The position numbers and the translations under genes are program-made. Positions 42,604-49,910 of a DNA stretch of 64,000 nucleotides are shown in pieces; position 1 is the first letter of the stretch; each line of letters opens with the position of its first letter. This DNA is from Kitasatospora kifunensis (lineage in GTDB: Bacteria > Actinomycetota > Actinomycetes > Streptomycetales > Streptomycetaceae): NCBI RefSeq assembly GCF_014203855.1, contig NZ_JACHJV010000001.1:2480001-2544000 (forward strand), written 5' to 3'. The notes below the pieces were generated by a model, which was not told the DNA's origin, did no database searches, and was given only the letters and a program-made list of their open reading frames with translations.

Positions 42604-43932
42604 TCAGCACTTCTTGCCCGAACCCTCCCCCGAGGCCTTGGCCCCCGGGGCCTTCGCCGCCCGGGCCGCGTCGAACTCCCGCAGCGCCCTTGCCACCACC
42701 TGGGACTGCATCCCGGCGGCCAGCCGGCGCGCCTGGTCGGCGGCCTCGCTCGCCCGCGCCGGCTCGCCGGTGCGCCGCCAGGAGTCGGCCAGCCGGAGCA
42801 GCAGCAGGGCCCGCGCCCTGACCGCGCCCGCTCCGGCCACCGCCTCGGTCAGCATCGGCCGAGCCAGCTCGTGCTCGTCCAGGAACAGGTACGCCCCGCC
42901 GACCAGGCCGAGCAGTTCGGCCCGCCGCGGCCCGCCCTGCGACCCGAGCAGGGCCAAGGCCTGCTCGGCGGCCGCCTCGGCGCCCGCCCGCTGCCCGCCC
43001 CTGGCCCTGACCAGCGCCAACCGGCCCAGCTGGCGCGCCTGTTGAGGTGGCGTCAACTGCTTGCCGACCGCCGCCAGCGCGCGCTCCAACAGCGCGGCCG
43101 GGTCCAGACCGCGCCCGGCCCCCTGGTAGGCGACCTGCACCGCGAGGCCGCCGACCACGCTCATCGCCAGTCGCGGCTGGCCGGCCGCATGAGCGGCCCG
43201 CAGCGCCGCCACGTAGGAGCGCTGGGCGGCCGCCTCCTGCCCGAGATCCGCGGCGGCCCAGCCGACCAGCCGGGCCAGCCGCCCCGCCACGCCGTAGAGC
43301 GCGCGCCCCAGCCCCTCGTCCTCCGCGTAGCCGCCCAGCTCCAGCAGCTTGCCCGCCATCGCCAGCTCGGCCCTGGCCGGCTCCAGGACCAGCCCGCCAC
43401 CGCAGGCCTGGGCCAGTCGGCGTTTGCCGTGGTAGCCGAGCCGCAGGTCGGCCAACTGCCCGGCACTCACCCGCAGCGCACCCTCGCCGCCGGTGAGCGG
43501 CGGCGCCGCGGTGGACCAGTGCTCGACCGCCGCGGCCAGTTCCTCGCCGCGGAACAGGTCGGTGAGCCGCACCGGCGCGGCCTGCGCCCCCGCCTCGCGC
43601 AGTGCCAGCTGGGCGGTGTCCGCCGTCCACGGGTCGGTCAGCAGGCGGGCCGACAGCACCTTGGCGCCGCGGTTGCTGCCCATCGGGCCCCACAGTTGCT
43701 CGTAGGTCACCGCGATGCCCACCGCGCGGCTGAGCACCTCGCAGACCGCCAGATCGTGCGGGGCGCGCGGCACCATGCCGCGGTCGCGCCACTTGTAGGG
43801 CGCGGTCTGACTGATCGACAGACCGGCGGGCAGCACCAGGTTGACCTCCCGGGCCAGCCGCTCCGGGCTCCAGGAGAGCTGGTGCAGTATCCGGGCGAGC
43901 TCTTCGTTGCGTTTGCGGGCGAGGTCGGCCAT
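42604..43932 (-). CDS. XRE-like regulator with TPR repeats
   Basis: A 442-aa protein starting with a basic helical region and DNA-binding-like segment (about 1-80; RNEELARILHQLSWSPERLAREVN, then YKWRDRGMVPRAPHDLAVCEVLSRAVG), followed by about 330 Ala-rich residues arranged as tetratricopeptide-like helix pairs (LLERALAAVGKQL, AEAAAEQALALL, RPMLTEAVAGAG). The layout resembles the streptomycete NsdA-type regulators, which repress development and antibiotic production; similarity is by architecture only. Divergent from an OFA-type MFS gene with a 229-bp gap. C-terminus is Lys/Gly-rich. Confidence 0.75.
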   Translation of the reverse strand: MADLARKRNEELARILHQLSWSPERLAREVNLVLPAGLSISQTAPYKWRDRGMVPRAPHDLAVCEVLSRAVGIAVTYEQLWGPMGSNRGAKVLSARLLTDPWTADTAQLALREAGAQAAPVRLTDLFRGEELAAAVEHWSTAAPPLTGGEGALRVSAGQLADLRLGYHGKRRLAQACGGGLVLEPARAELAMAGKLLELGGYAEDEGLGRALYGVAGRLARLVGWAAADLGQEAAAQRSYVAALRAAHAAGQPRLAMSVVGGLAVQVAYQGAGRGLDPAALLERALAAVGKQLTPPQQARQLGRLALVRARGGQRAGAEAAAEQALALLGSQGGPRRAELLGLVGGAYLFLDEHELARPMLTEAVAGAGAVRARALLLLRLADSWRRTGEPARASEAADQARRLAAGMQSQVVARALREFDAARAAKAPGAKASGEGSGKKC

Positions 43933-44161
43933 GGCCCGACGGTAGCGGGCCGGGACCGGCCCCCGGGCGCTATCACACGCAGGTCACCCTCCGTGGTCAG
44001 CAGGGCCGAACGGTCCAGCCCTTTCATCAGCCCAGGGTGGCACCGGCTGCAGTGCGTAACCAGAAGCGGTCACGGAGCGTAATACATCCGGAACCCAGCG
44101 TCCGCGCGTCCGGCAGCCGGTCGTGCGGCTGGGAGATGAGAAGAGTGCCTTGAGAAGAACG
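43933..44161. other. Divergent region between XRE-TPR regulator and OFA-type MFS
   Basis: This 229-bp region has paired TGCGTAAC and AGCGTAAT half-sites (about 44054-44083) that may be a promoter/operator for the MFS gene. No gene seen. Confidence 0.35.
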
Positions 44162-45442
44162 GTGATCCCCGTGCAGTCAGCAATCCTGCTACCCCGCCCC
44201 GATCTCACCCTGCCCGCCGCACCCAAGCGCCGACGGCGGATCGGCCGCCGCCGGGGCCTGGTGGCCGCCGCCGTGGTGCTCAACCAGTTGGCCTACGGAG
44301 CGATCTACTCCTGGAGCATCCTGTCGGCCGGCCTGCAGAACCCGGACAGCAACTTCGCGCTGGGCCGCGGCGAGGCCGGGCTGCCGTTCGCCACCGCGCA
44401 CGCGCTGGTCTTCCTGGGCACCGTGCTCGGCGGGCTGCTGATGAGCAAGCGACCCCCGCGCGGGATCGCGCTACTGGCCGGGGCGCTCTACTCGGGCGGC
44501 CTGCTGCTGGCGGGCTGCGCGCATGGACGGGCGGACTTCTGGCTGGTGCTGCTGGGCTACGGCGTGGTGAGCGGGGTGGGCCTGGGGCTCGGCTACATCG
44601 TGCCGACCACCTTGCTGCAGCGCTGGTTTCCCGGACACCGGGCACTGGCGGCGGCGGTGGCCGCGGGCGGGTTCGGTCTGGGCTCGGTGCTCAGCGCGCC
44701 GCTCGCCCGGCTGCTGGTGGCGCACTTCGCGGCCAACCCGGCACGGGCGCTGCTGGTGCTCGGCGGGATCTTCCTGGTGACCACGCTCACCGGCGCGGCC
44801 TTCTTCCGCAATCCGCCGCGCCCCATCGCCATCCCGGCCCAGCAGGGCCCCCTGGCCAGCCGCGACTACCGTCCGGCCCAGGCGCTGCGCACCCGGCAGT
44901 GGTACCTGCTGACCCTGATCCTCTTCTTCAACACCGCGGCCGGGATCAGCATGCTCTCGGTCCTCGCCCCGGCGGCCCGCAGCCTGACCGGGCTGAGCCC
45001 GACCGCGGCCGCCGCGCTGACCGGCGCGCTCGGGGTGTTCAACACGGTCGGCCGGCCGATGTGGGCCTGGCTGTCGGGGCGCACCGGGCTGGCCGGCGCC
45101 TTCGTGCTGATGCTCGCCTCGCAGGGGCTGTGCCTGATCGCACTCTCCCAGGTCACCTCCCCCGCGCTCTTCTTCCCGCTGGCGGCGCTGGTCTGCCTCT
45201 CCTTCGGCGGCGGCTTCGCCACCATGCCGGCGCTGGCCTCGGAGTTCTTCGGGCTGACGCACGCGGGCGGGGTCTACGGGCTGATGCTGATCGGCTGGAG
45301 CCTGGCGGGGCTCGCCGGACCGCTGGTGGTCTCCGAGCTGGCCGCGCGGGCCTCGTACGGGACGGCCTTCCTGCTGCTCGGCACGGTCACCGTGGCGGCG
45401 GCGCTGCTGCCCAGGTTCGCCAGGTCGCCCCGGCGGTCCTGA
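44162..45442 (+). CDS. OFA-type MFS transporter (oxalate/formate antiporter-like)
   Basis: A roughly 426-aa, 12-helix major facilitator of the oxalate:formate antiporter group: LNQLAYGAIYSWSILSAGL in helix 1, SGVGLGLGYIVPTTLLQRWFPGHRALA across helices 4-5 and FNTVGRPMWAWLSGRTG in the second half are characteristic. Start is uncertain: GTG at 44162 has AGAAG upstream; GTG at 44123 or 44171 are alternatives. Substrate is likely a small carboxylate but cannot be fixed. Divergent from the XRE-TPR regulator. Confidence 0.88.
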   Translation: MIPVQSAILLPRPDLTLPAAPKRRRRIGRRRGLVAAAVVLNQLAYGAIYSWSILSAGLQNPDSNFALGRGEAGLPFATAHALVFLGTVLGGLLMSKRPPRGIALLAGALYSGGLLLAGCAHGRADFWLVLLGYGVVSGVGLGLGYIVPTTLLQRWFPGHRALAAAVAAGGFGLGSVLSAPLARLLVAHFAANPARALLVLGGIFLVTTLTGAAFFRNPPRPIAIPAQQGPLASRDYRPAQALRTRQWYLLTLILFFNTAAGISMLSVLAPAARSLTGLSPTAAAALTGALGVFNTVGRPMWAWLSGRTGLAGAFVLMLASQGLCLIALSQVTSPALFFPLAALVCLSFGGGFATMPALASEFFGLTHAGGVYGLMLIGWSLAGLAGPLVVSELAARASYGTAFLLLGTVTVAAALLPRFARSPRRS

Positions 45443-45486
45443 CGCCTGCCTGAAGCGGCCGGTCCGAAACGGCCTGCCTGAAACGC

Positions 45487-45522
45487 CCGAGGGTCGCCTC
45501 CCGACTGGAAGGCGACCCTCGG
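45487..45522. terminator. Bidirectional hairpin between MFS gene and tRNA-Ala
   Basis: CCGAGGGTCGCCT (45487-45499) and its perfect complement (45510-45522) form a 13-bp stem. It can end the MFS transcript (plus) and the tRNA-Ala transcript (minus). Confidence 0.85.
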
Positions 45523-45529
45523 ATCACTG

Positions 45530-45602
<73 letters not shown>

Positions 45603-45789
45603 GTATGCATTTTTTCGTGGTGCATATTTTTGCCGCCCTGGTCTCCCGCGGCGACACGTCTTACTTTACACGGTCGACGGGATGGTTAACGAATCCGTTC
45701 CCCGCTCCCGCCCCGGCGGGGCGAAAGCGGGGCGGGAGGGACCACTCGCCGGGCCCGGCACGGACCACGCACCGTGCTCGGCGCCCGGC
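45603..45789. other. AT-rich region upstream of tRNA-Ala copy 1
   Basis: An AT-rich island with inverted TATGCA/TGCATA (45604-45609, 45621-45626) and T-tracts lies next to the tRNA; on the minus strand TAAAGT with an upstream TTAA-containing box (about 45665-45692) may be the tRNA promoter. A GC-rich hairpin (45705-45738) follows the MFS stop. Confidence 0.4.
45705..45738 (-). terminator. Hairpin downstream of second DHA2-type MFS gene
   Basis: CTCCCGCCCC (45705-45714) and GGGGCGGGAG (45729-45738) pair over 10 bp, about 50 nt after the MFS stop. No U-run. Confidence 0.55.
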
Positions 45790-47292
45790 TCAGCCCAGGG
45801 CCGCCGCGCGGTGGGTACGGGTGGCGACGCCGGCCGCCAGCACCGAGGAGACCAGCAGCAGGATGCTGGTGACGGCCAGCGCATGGCCCGAGGCGGCGGC
45901 CGGCGCCGGGTAGTGCACCGAGCTGAGGAAGACCGTCCCGACCAGGGACACCCCGACCACCTGCCCGAGTTGGACCATGGTCACCATCACGCCGCTGGCG
46001 TCCGCTGCGTCCTCGGGCGCCACCCGGCTCAGCGCCCGGGCGAAGAGCGGGCTGTAGGTGCAGCCGGACGCCGCCCCCACCAGCAGCAGCGCCAGCGCGG
46101 CGGTGATCCCCAACTGGCCACCCGAGCACATCAGCTGACCAATCGCCAGGTAGCCGAGCGCGACCACCAGCAGGGACACCACCGGCAGCGGCAGGTGCAG
46201 CCGCTTGGGCAACCGCTGCCAGTGCAGCCCGGCCACCCCGAAGCCGACCGCGATCGGCCCGAACAGCAGACCGGCCCGCAGCGGGCTGTCGCCCAGGCCC
46301 GCCTGCAGGTGCAGTGCGAAGGCGAACATGAAGCCGGCGAAGTTGAGCATGACCACGAAGGTCCCGACCGAAGCGGGCAGCAGACCCGGCGAGCGCAACA
46401 CCCGCCCGTGGATCAGCGGCTGACCGCCGCGCATCGCGATCCGGCGCTCGACCAGGACGAAGACACCGAAGGCGAGCACCGAGCCGGCCATCATCAGCCA
46501 GGTCCACCGCGGCCAGTTCAGGTCGTGGCCGAGCACCAGCGGCACCACCAGCAGACCGATCGCCAGTGCCAGCACCACCAGACCCAGCAGGTCGAAGCGG
46601 CGTTCGCGGTCCACCGGCAGCCGGGGCAGCGTGCGGTGGCCGGCCACCAGCAGCACCATGCCGATCGGCACGTTCACCAGGAAGACCGGCCGCCAGCCCG
46701 AACCGAACAGGTCCGCGCTGACCAGCACGCCGCCCAGGATCTGGCCGACCACGGTGGCTCCGGCCAGCACGGCGGTGTAGATGCCAAGTGCCCGGGCCCG
46801 GGCCGCACCGGTGAAGGTCTTCTGGATCAGGCTCATCACCTGGGGCACCATCAGCGCGGACCCGGTCCCCTGGAGCACCCGGAAGAAGATCAGGCTGCCG
46901 GTGTCCTGCGCCAGTCCGCAGGCCAGCGAGGCGACGGTGAAGACGACCAGGCCGAGTTGGAAGAGCAGCCGGTGCCCGAACCTGGCCCCCAGCCGCGCCC
47001 CGGTGATCAGCAGCACCGCGTACGCGATGGTGTAGCCGGCGATCACCAACTGCAGGCCGGCGCCGGAGGCGTGCAGGTCGACCCGGATGGTCGGGACCGC
47101 GACGTTGACGATCGCCACGTCCAGCACCGCCATGAACTGGCCGGTCAGGATGAGGGCGAGGAGCAGGCCCGAGCGGCCGCGGGTCGTCCGGGGCGTCTCC
47201 GTCTGGGATGTCCCCGGCTGGTATGTCTCCGGCTGGGATGGCTTGGGGCCGTTGGTGCTCTGCGGTGGTCCGGCGAGCTGAAGGTCCGTCAT
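45790..47292 (-). CDS. DHA2-family MFS exporter (second cassette)
   Basis: A 500-aa, about 14-helix DHA2-type exporter. After about 38 Gln/Thr/Pro-rich residues, helix 1 carries LTGQFMAVLDVAIVNVAVPTI, followed by ITGARLGARFGHRLLFQLG (motif A) and GQILGGVLV with GSGWRPVFLVNVPIG (motif C region). ATG at 47292. It is divergent from a MmyB-like XRE regulator (102-bp gap), the same organisation as the pair at 2825-5230. It lies between tRNA-Ala copies. Likely exports a toxic or signalling metabolite sensed by the regulator. Confidence 0.9.
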   Translation of the reverse strand: MTDLQLAGPPQSTNGPKPSQPETYQPGTSQTETPRTTRGRSGLLLALILTGQFMAVLDVAIVNVAVPTIRVDLHASGAGLQLVIAGYTIAYAVLLITGARLGARFGHRLLFQLGLVVFTVASLACGLAQDTGSLIFFRVLQGTGSALMVPQVMSLIQKTFTGAARARALGIYTAVLAGATVVGQILGGVLVSADLFGSGWRPVFLVNVPIGMVLLVAGHRTLPRLPVDRERRFDLLGLVVLALAIGLLVVPLVLGHDLNWPRWTWLMMAGSVLAFGVFVLVERRIAMRGGQPLIHGRVLRSPGLLPASVGTFVVMLNFAGFMFAFALHLQAGLGDSPLRAGLLFGPIAVGFGVAGLHWQRLPKRLHLPLPVVSLLVVALGYLAIGQLMCSGGQLGITAALALLLVGAASGCTYSPLFARALSRVAPEDAADASGVMVTMVQLGQVVGVSLVGTVFLSSVHYPAPAAASGHALAVTSILLLVSSVLAAGVATRTHRAAALG

Positions 47293-47309
47293 GGGAAGCA
47301 GCCTGCCCC

Positions 47310-47352
47310 GGTACTGATACTGGTGGTTAGAGCCTGCTGATCCTGGTACCAG
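47310..47352. promoter_or_regulatory. Candidate operator between divergent MFS and XRE genes
   Basis: The perfect palindrome CTGGTACCAG (47343-47352) is preceded by a related GGTACTGATACTGGTGG (from 47310), giving repeated GAT-CTGGT-type half-sites in the gap between the two starts. A plausible binding site of the neighbouring XRE protein. Confidence 0.4.
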
Positions 47353-47394
47353 CACTACCTCCCAAAGCCCGCGGTGCTGCGTCAGGATAGGGAC

Positions 47395-48330
47395 ATGACC
47401 GTGCTGGACAGCCCTCCTGTGAATGCGCCCCGCCCCGGCCCGACGGCCGGTACCAGCACCGGCTCCGGCCAGGCACAGGCCCGCCGCACCGAGCTGGCGG
47501 CCTTCCTGAAGGCCTGCCGGGCCCGGGTCACACCGGGGGACGTCGGCCTGCCGCCGGGCCTGCGCCGCCGCACGCCCGGGCTGCGCCGCGAGGAGGTGGC
47601 GCAGCTCGCCGGTGTCGGGGTCACCTGGTACACGTGGCTGGAGCAGGGTCGGCCGATCAACGCCAGCGAGCAGGTGCTGTCGGCCATCGCCCGGGCCCTG
47701 CTGCTCGACGACGTGCAGCGCACGCACCTGTACCGCCTGGCCGGTCTGCCCGCGGACGACACCGGGGGCGCGCTCTGCCCCACCATCGACTCCGCGATGC
47801 AGAAGATCCTGGACGGCCTGGCCCCGATGCCCGCCGCGATCAGCAACCGCCGCTACGACGTGCTGGCCTACAACGCCGGCTACGACGCGCTCTTCCCCGG
47901 CGCCACCCGGGCCTTCGCGCCGCACGGCAAGCGCAATTCGATGTGGTGCGCCCTGACCGTGCCCGACTGCTGCAACCCGTTCGTCAACCGCGACGAGGAG
48001 CTGCCCCGGATGGTCGGGGTGATGCGCGCCGCCTACGCCTCCCACGTCGGCGAGCCGACCTGGGAGCGGTGGGTGCGCGAGCTGTCCACGGCCAGCCCCC
48101 GGTTCCGCGAGCTGTGGGCGAGCCAGCAGGTGGCGCCGCCCACCACCACGCTGAAGGTGTTCCGGCACGCCGCGGTGGGCGAGATCCGGGTCCAGGCCGC
48201 GTACCTGACCATGCCGGGCTGGCCGGAGCTCTACCTGGTGGCCTACACCGCGGAGCGCCCGCTCGACCACGAGCGGATGGCCTGGATCACCGCGCACCCC
48301 GACGCCCCGGTCAACGACCACAGCCACTGA
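47395..48330 (+). CDS. XRE-family regulator with MmyB-like domain (second cassette)
   Basis: A 311-aa regulator, close in layout to that at 2825-3715: helix-turn-helix (about 45-110; RRTPGLRREEVAQLAGVGVTWYTWLEQGR) and MmyB-like ligand domain (about 130-300; PMPAAISNRRYDVLAYNAGYDALFPG). ATG at 47395 with AGGATAGG upstream; an in-frame GTG at 47374 is less likely. It probably represses the divergent MFS gene until a ligand binds. It ends just before a strong terminator and tRNA-Ala copy 2. Confidence 0.9.
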   Translation: MTVLDSPPVNAPRPGPTAGTSTGSGQAQARRTELAAFLKACRARVTPGDVGLPPGLRRRTPGLRREEVAQLAGVGVTWYTWLEQGRPINASEQVLSAIARALLLDDVQRTHLYRLAGLPADDTGGALCPTIDSAMQKILDGLAPMPAAISNRRYDVLAYNAGYDALFPGATRAFAPHGKRNSMWCALTVPDCCNPFVNRDEELPRMVGVMRAAYASHVGEPTWERWVRELSTASPRFRELWASQQVAPPTTTLKVFRHAAVGEIRVQAAYLTMPGWPELYLVAYTAERPLDHERMAWITAHPDAPVNDHSH

Positions 48331-48343
48331 GCGCGACGCACAA

Positions 48344-48383
48344 CGCCGAAGGGCCGGTACCTGGAGGTACCGGCCCTTCGGCG
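48344..48383. terminator. Strong bidirectional hairpin between XRE gene and tRNA-Ala copy 2
   Basis: CGCCGAAGGGCCGGTACC at 48344-48361 pairs perfectly with 48366-48383 around a short TGGA loop. It ends the regulator transcript and the converging tRNA transcript. Confidence 0.88.
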
Positions 48384-48388
48384 GTTTG

Positions 48389-48461
<73 letters not shown>

Positions 48462-48498
48462 GCGACACGTGCGGCCCTGACGGACCACTGGTGCGGAG

Positions 48499-48571
<73 letters not shown>

Positions 48572-48717
48572 GCACTCCCAGGATCCCGCGCCGCCCTTGC
48601 GGGCCGTGCGCTCTCCTGCGAACGAGGAAGACTCTAGCTGGTCAGACCCGGAATGACGAAATCCCGCCGTCCTACGAGCCGTATCGCACGTGGTCCGACT
48701 CGGGCGAGCGGTCCGGC

Positions 48718-49365
48718 TCAGGTGTCGTCGCCGATCACCGGCTCCGGCAGCGACCCCGCGTTGTGCTCCAGCAAGCGCCAGCCGCGCGCGCCCGGGCCGA
48801 GCACCGACCAGGAGCAGTTGGAGAGCCCGCCGAAGCACTCCCACTGGCTCGGGTCCAGGCCCAGCAGCCGGCCGAGCATGGTGCGGATGGTGCCGCCGTG
48901 GCTGACCACCACCAGGGTGCCGTCCTCGGGCAGCTTCTCGAAGGCCGCCAGCACCGGCGGCACCGCGCGGTCGGCGACCTCGGTGCTCAGCTCCCCGCCA
49001 CCGCGCCGCACCGGCTCGCCGCGCCCGAAGGCCGCGTACTCCTCGGGGAAGCGCTCACGGATCTCGGCGTGGGTCAGGCCCTGCCAGCTACCGGCGTAGG
49101 TCTCCCGCAGGCCCTCGTGCAGCTGCACGTCCAGGCCGATGACCCGGGACAGCTCGGCCGCGGTGTCCGCGGCCCGCTGCAGGTCGGAGGAGATCAGCAG
49201 GTCGGGCCGCAGGCCGGCGAGCAGCCTGGCCGCCCGCCTGGCCTGGTCCAGGCCGACCTCGGTGAGCGGAATGTCGGTGCTGCCCTGGAACCGGGACTCC
49301 AGGTTCCAGGAGGTCTGGCCGTGCCGCCAGAAGACGATCCGCGGTCCCCCCGCGCGGCTGCTCAG
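48718..49365 (-). CDS. Histidine phosphatase (phosphoglycerate mutase-like), likely CTG start
   Basis: A 215-aa branch-1 histidine phosphatase. The catalytic motif RHGQTSWN begins at about residue 14, the phosphate-pocket section LLISSDLQRAADTA follows, and the second catalytic His is in VVVSHGGTIRTML. No ATG, GTG or TTG exists in frame upstream of the RHG motif before the rsfS gene; the first GTG inside (49128) would remove the active site. CTG at 49365 overlaps the rsfS stop as CTGA and has AGGA 6 nt upstream, so it is the best start. Substrate unknown; in actinomycetes this gene regularly follows rsfS. Confidence 0.88.
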   Translation of the reverse strand: MSSRAGGPRIVFWRHGQTSWNLESRFQGSTDIPLTEVGLDQARRAARLLAGLRPDLLISSDLQRAADTAAELSRVIGLDVQLHEGLRETYAGSWQGLTHAEIRERFPEEYAAFGRGEPVRRGGGELSTEVADRAVPPVLAAFEKLPEDGTLVVVSHGGTIRTMLGRLLGLDPSQWECFGGLSNCSWSVLGPGARGWRLLEHNAGSLPEPVIGDDT

Positions 49366-49805
49366 CTGAAATCCTGGATGAAGCCGACGGCGTTGCCCAC
49401 CTCGTCGGTCGCGGCGTCCTCGGGACGGTTGCGGGTGGCCAGCGCGTCCGCGGGCAGCGGCAGCTCCGGGCAGTCCTTCCAGAGCCGGTCCAGCGAGTAG
49501 AAGGAGCGCTCCTCGGAGTGCTGCACGTGGACCACGATGTCCAGGTAGTCGAGCAGGATCCAGCGGCCCTCGCGCTCGCCCTCGCGGCGCACCGGCTTGA
49601 CGTCGAGCTGCTCGCGCAGCTTCTCCTCGATCTCCTCGGCGATCGCCTTGACCTGGCGGTCGTTGGCCGCCGAGGCGATCAGGAAGGCGTCGGTGATCGC
49701 CAGCACGTCGCTGACGTCGAAGGCGATCACGTTGTGCGCGAGCTTGTCGGCCGCCGCCTGGGCGGCGACGGTGATGAGTTCCTGCGAGCGTTCGGTTGCG
49801 GTCAC
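49362..49805 (-). CDS. rsfS: Ribosome silencing factor RsfS
   Basis: A 147-aa RsfS/DUF143 protein that binds ribosomal protein L14 and blocks subunit joining under starvation. The core HNVIAFDVSDVLAITDAFLIASAANDRQVKAIA (key part DVSDVLAITDAFLIASA) and the end block GRWILLDYLDIVVHVQHSEERSFYSLDRLW match the family. GTG at 49805 with GGAAG 6 nt upstream. Its stop overlaps the CTG of the phosphatase gene, so the pair is translationally coupled. Confidence 0.95.
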   Translation of the reverse strand: MTATERSQELITVAAQAAADKLAHNVIAFDVSDVLAITDAFLIASAANDRQVKAIAEEIEEKLREQLDVKPVRREGEREGRWILLDYLDIVVHVQHSEERSFYSLDRLWKDCPELPLPADALATRNRPEDAATDEVGNAVGFIQDFS

Positions 49806-49910
49806 GGTGTTCTTCCGGTCGATGACATGAATTTCCTTGTCCAGGATCTCACGCCAGCACAACCGCCCCGGCCGGAGTTTTCCGACCGGGGCCCGGGGAG
49901 CGGGGCGCTG

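Noticed and set aside
47293..48327. Upstream extension of the second DHA2 MFS frame
   Set aside because: It is antisense to the XRE regulator at 47395; the ATG at 47292 begins a normal transporter N-terminus.
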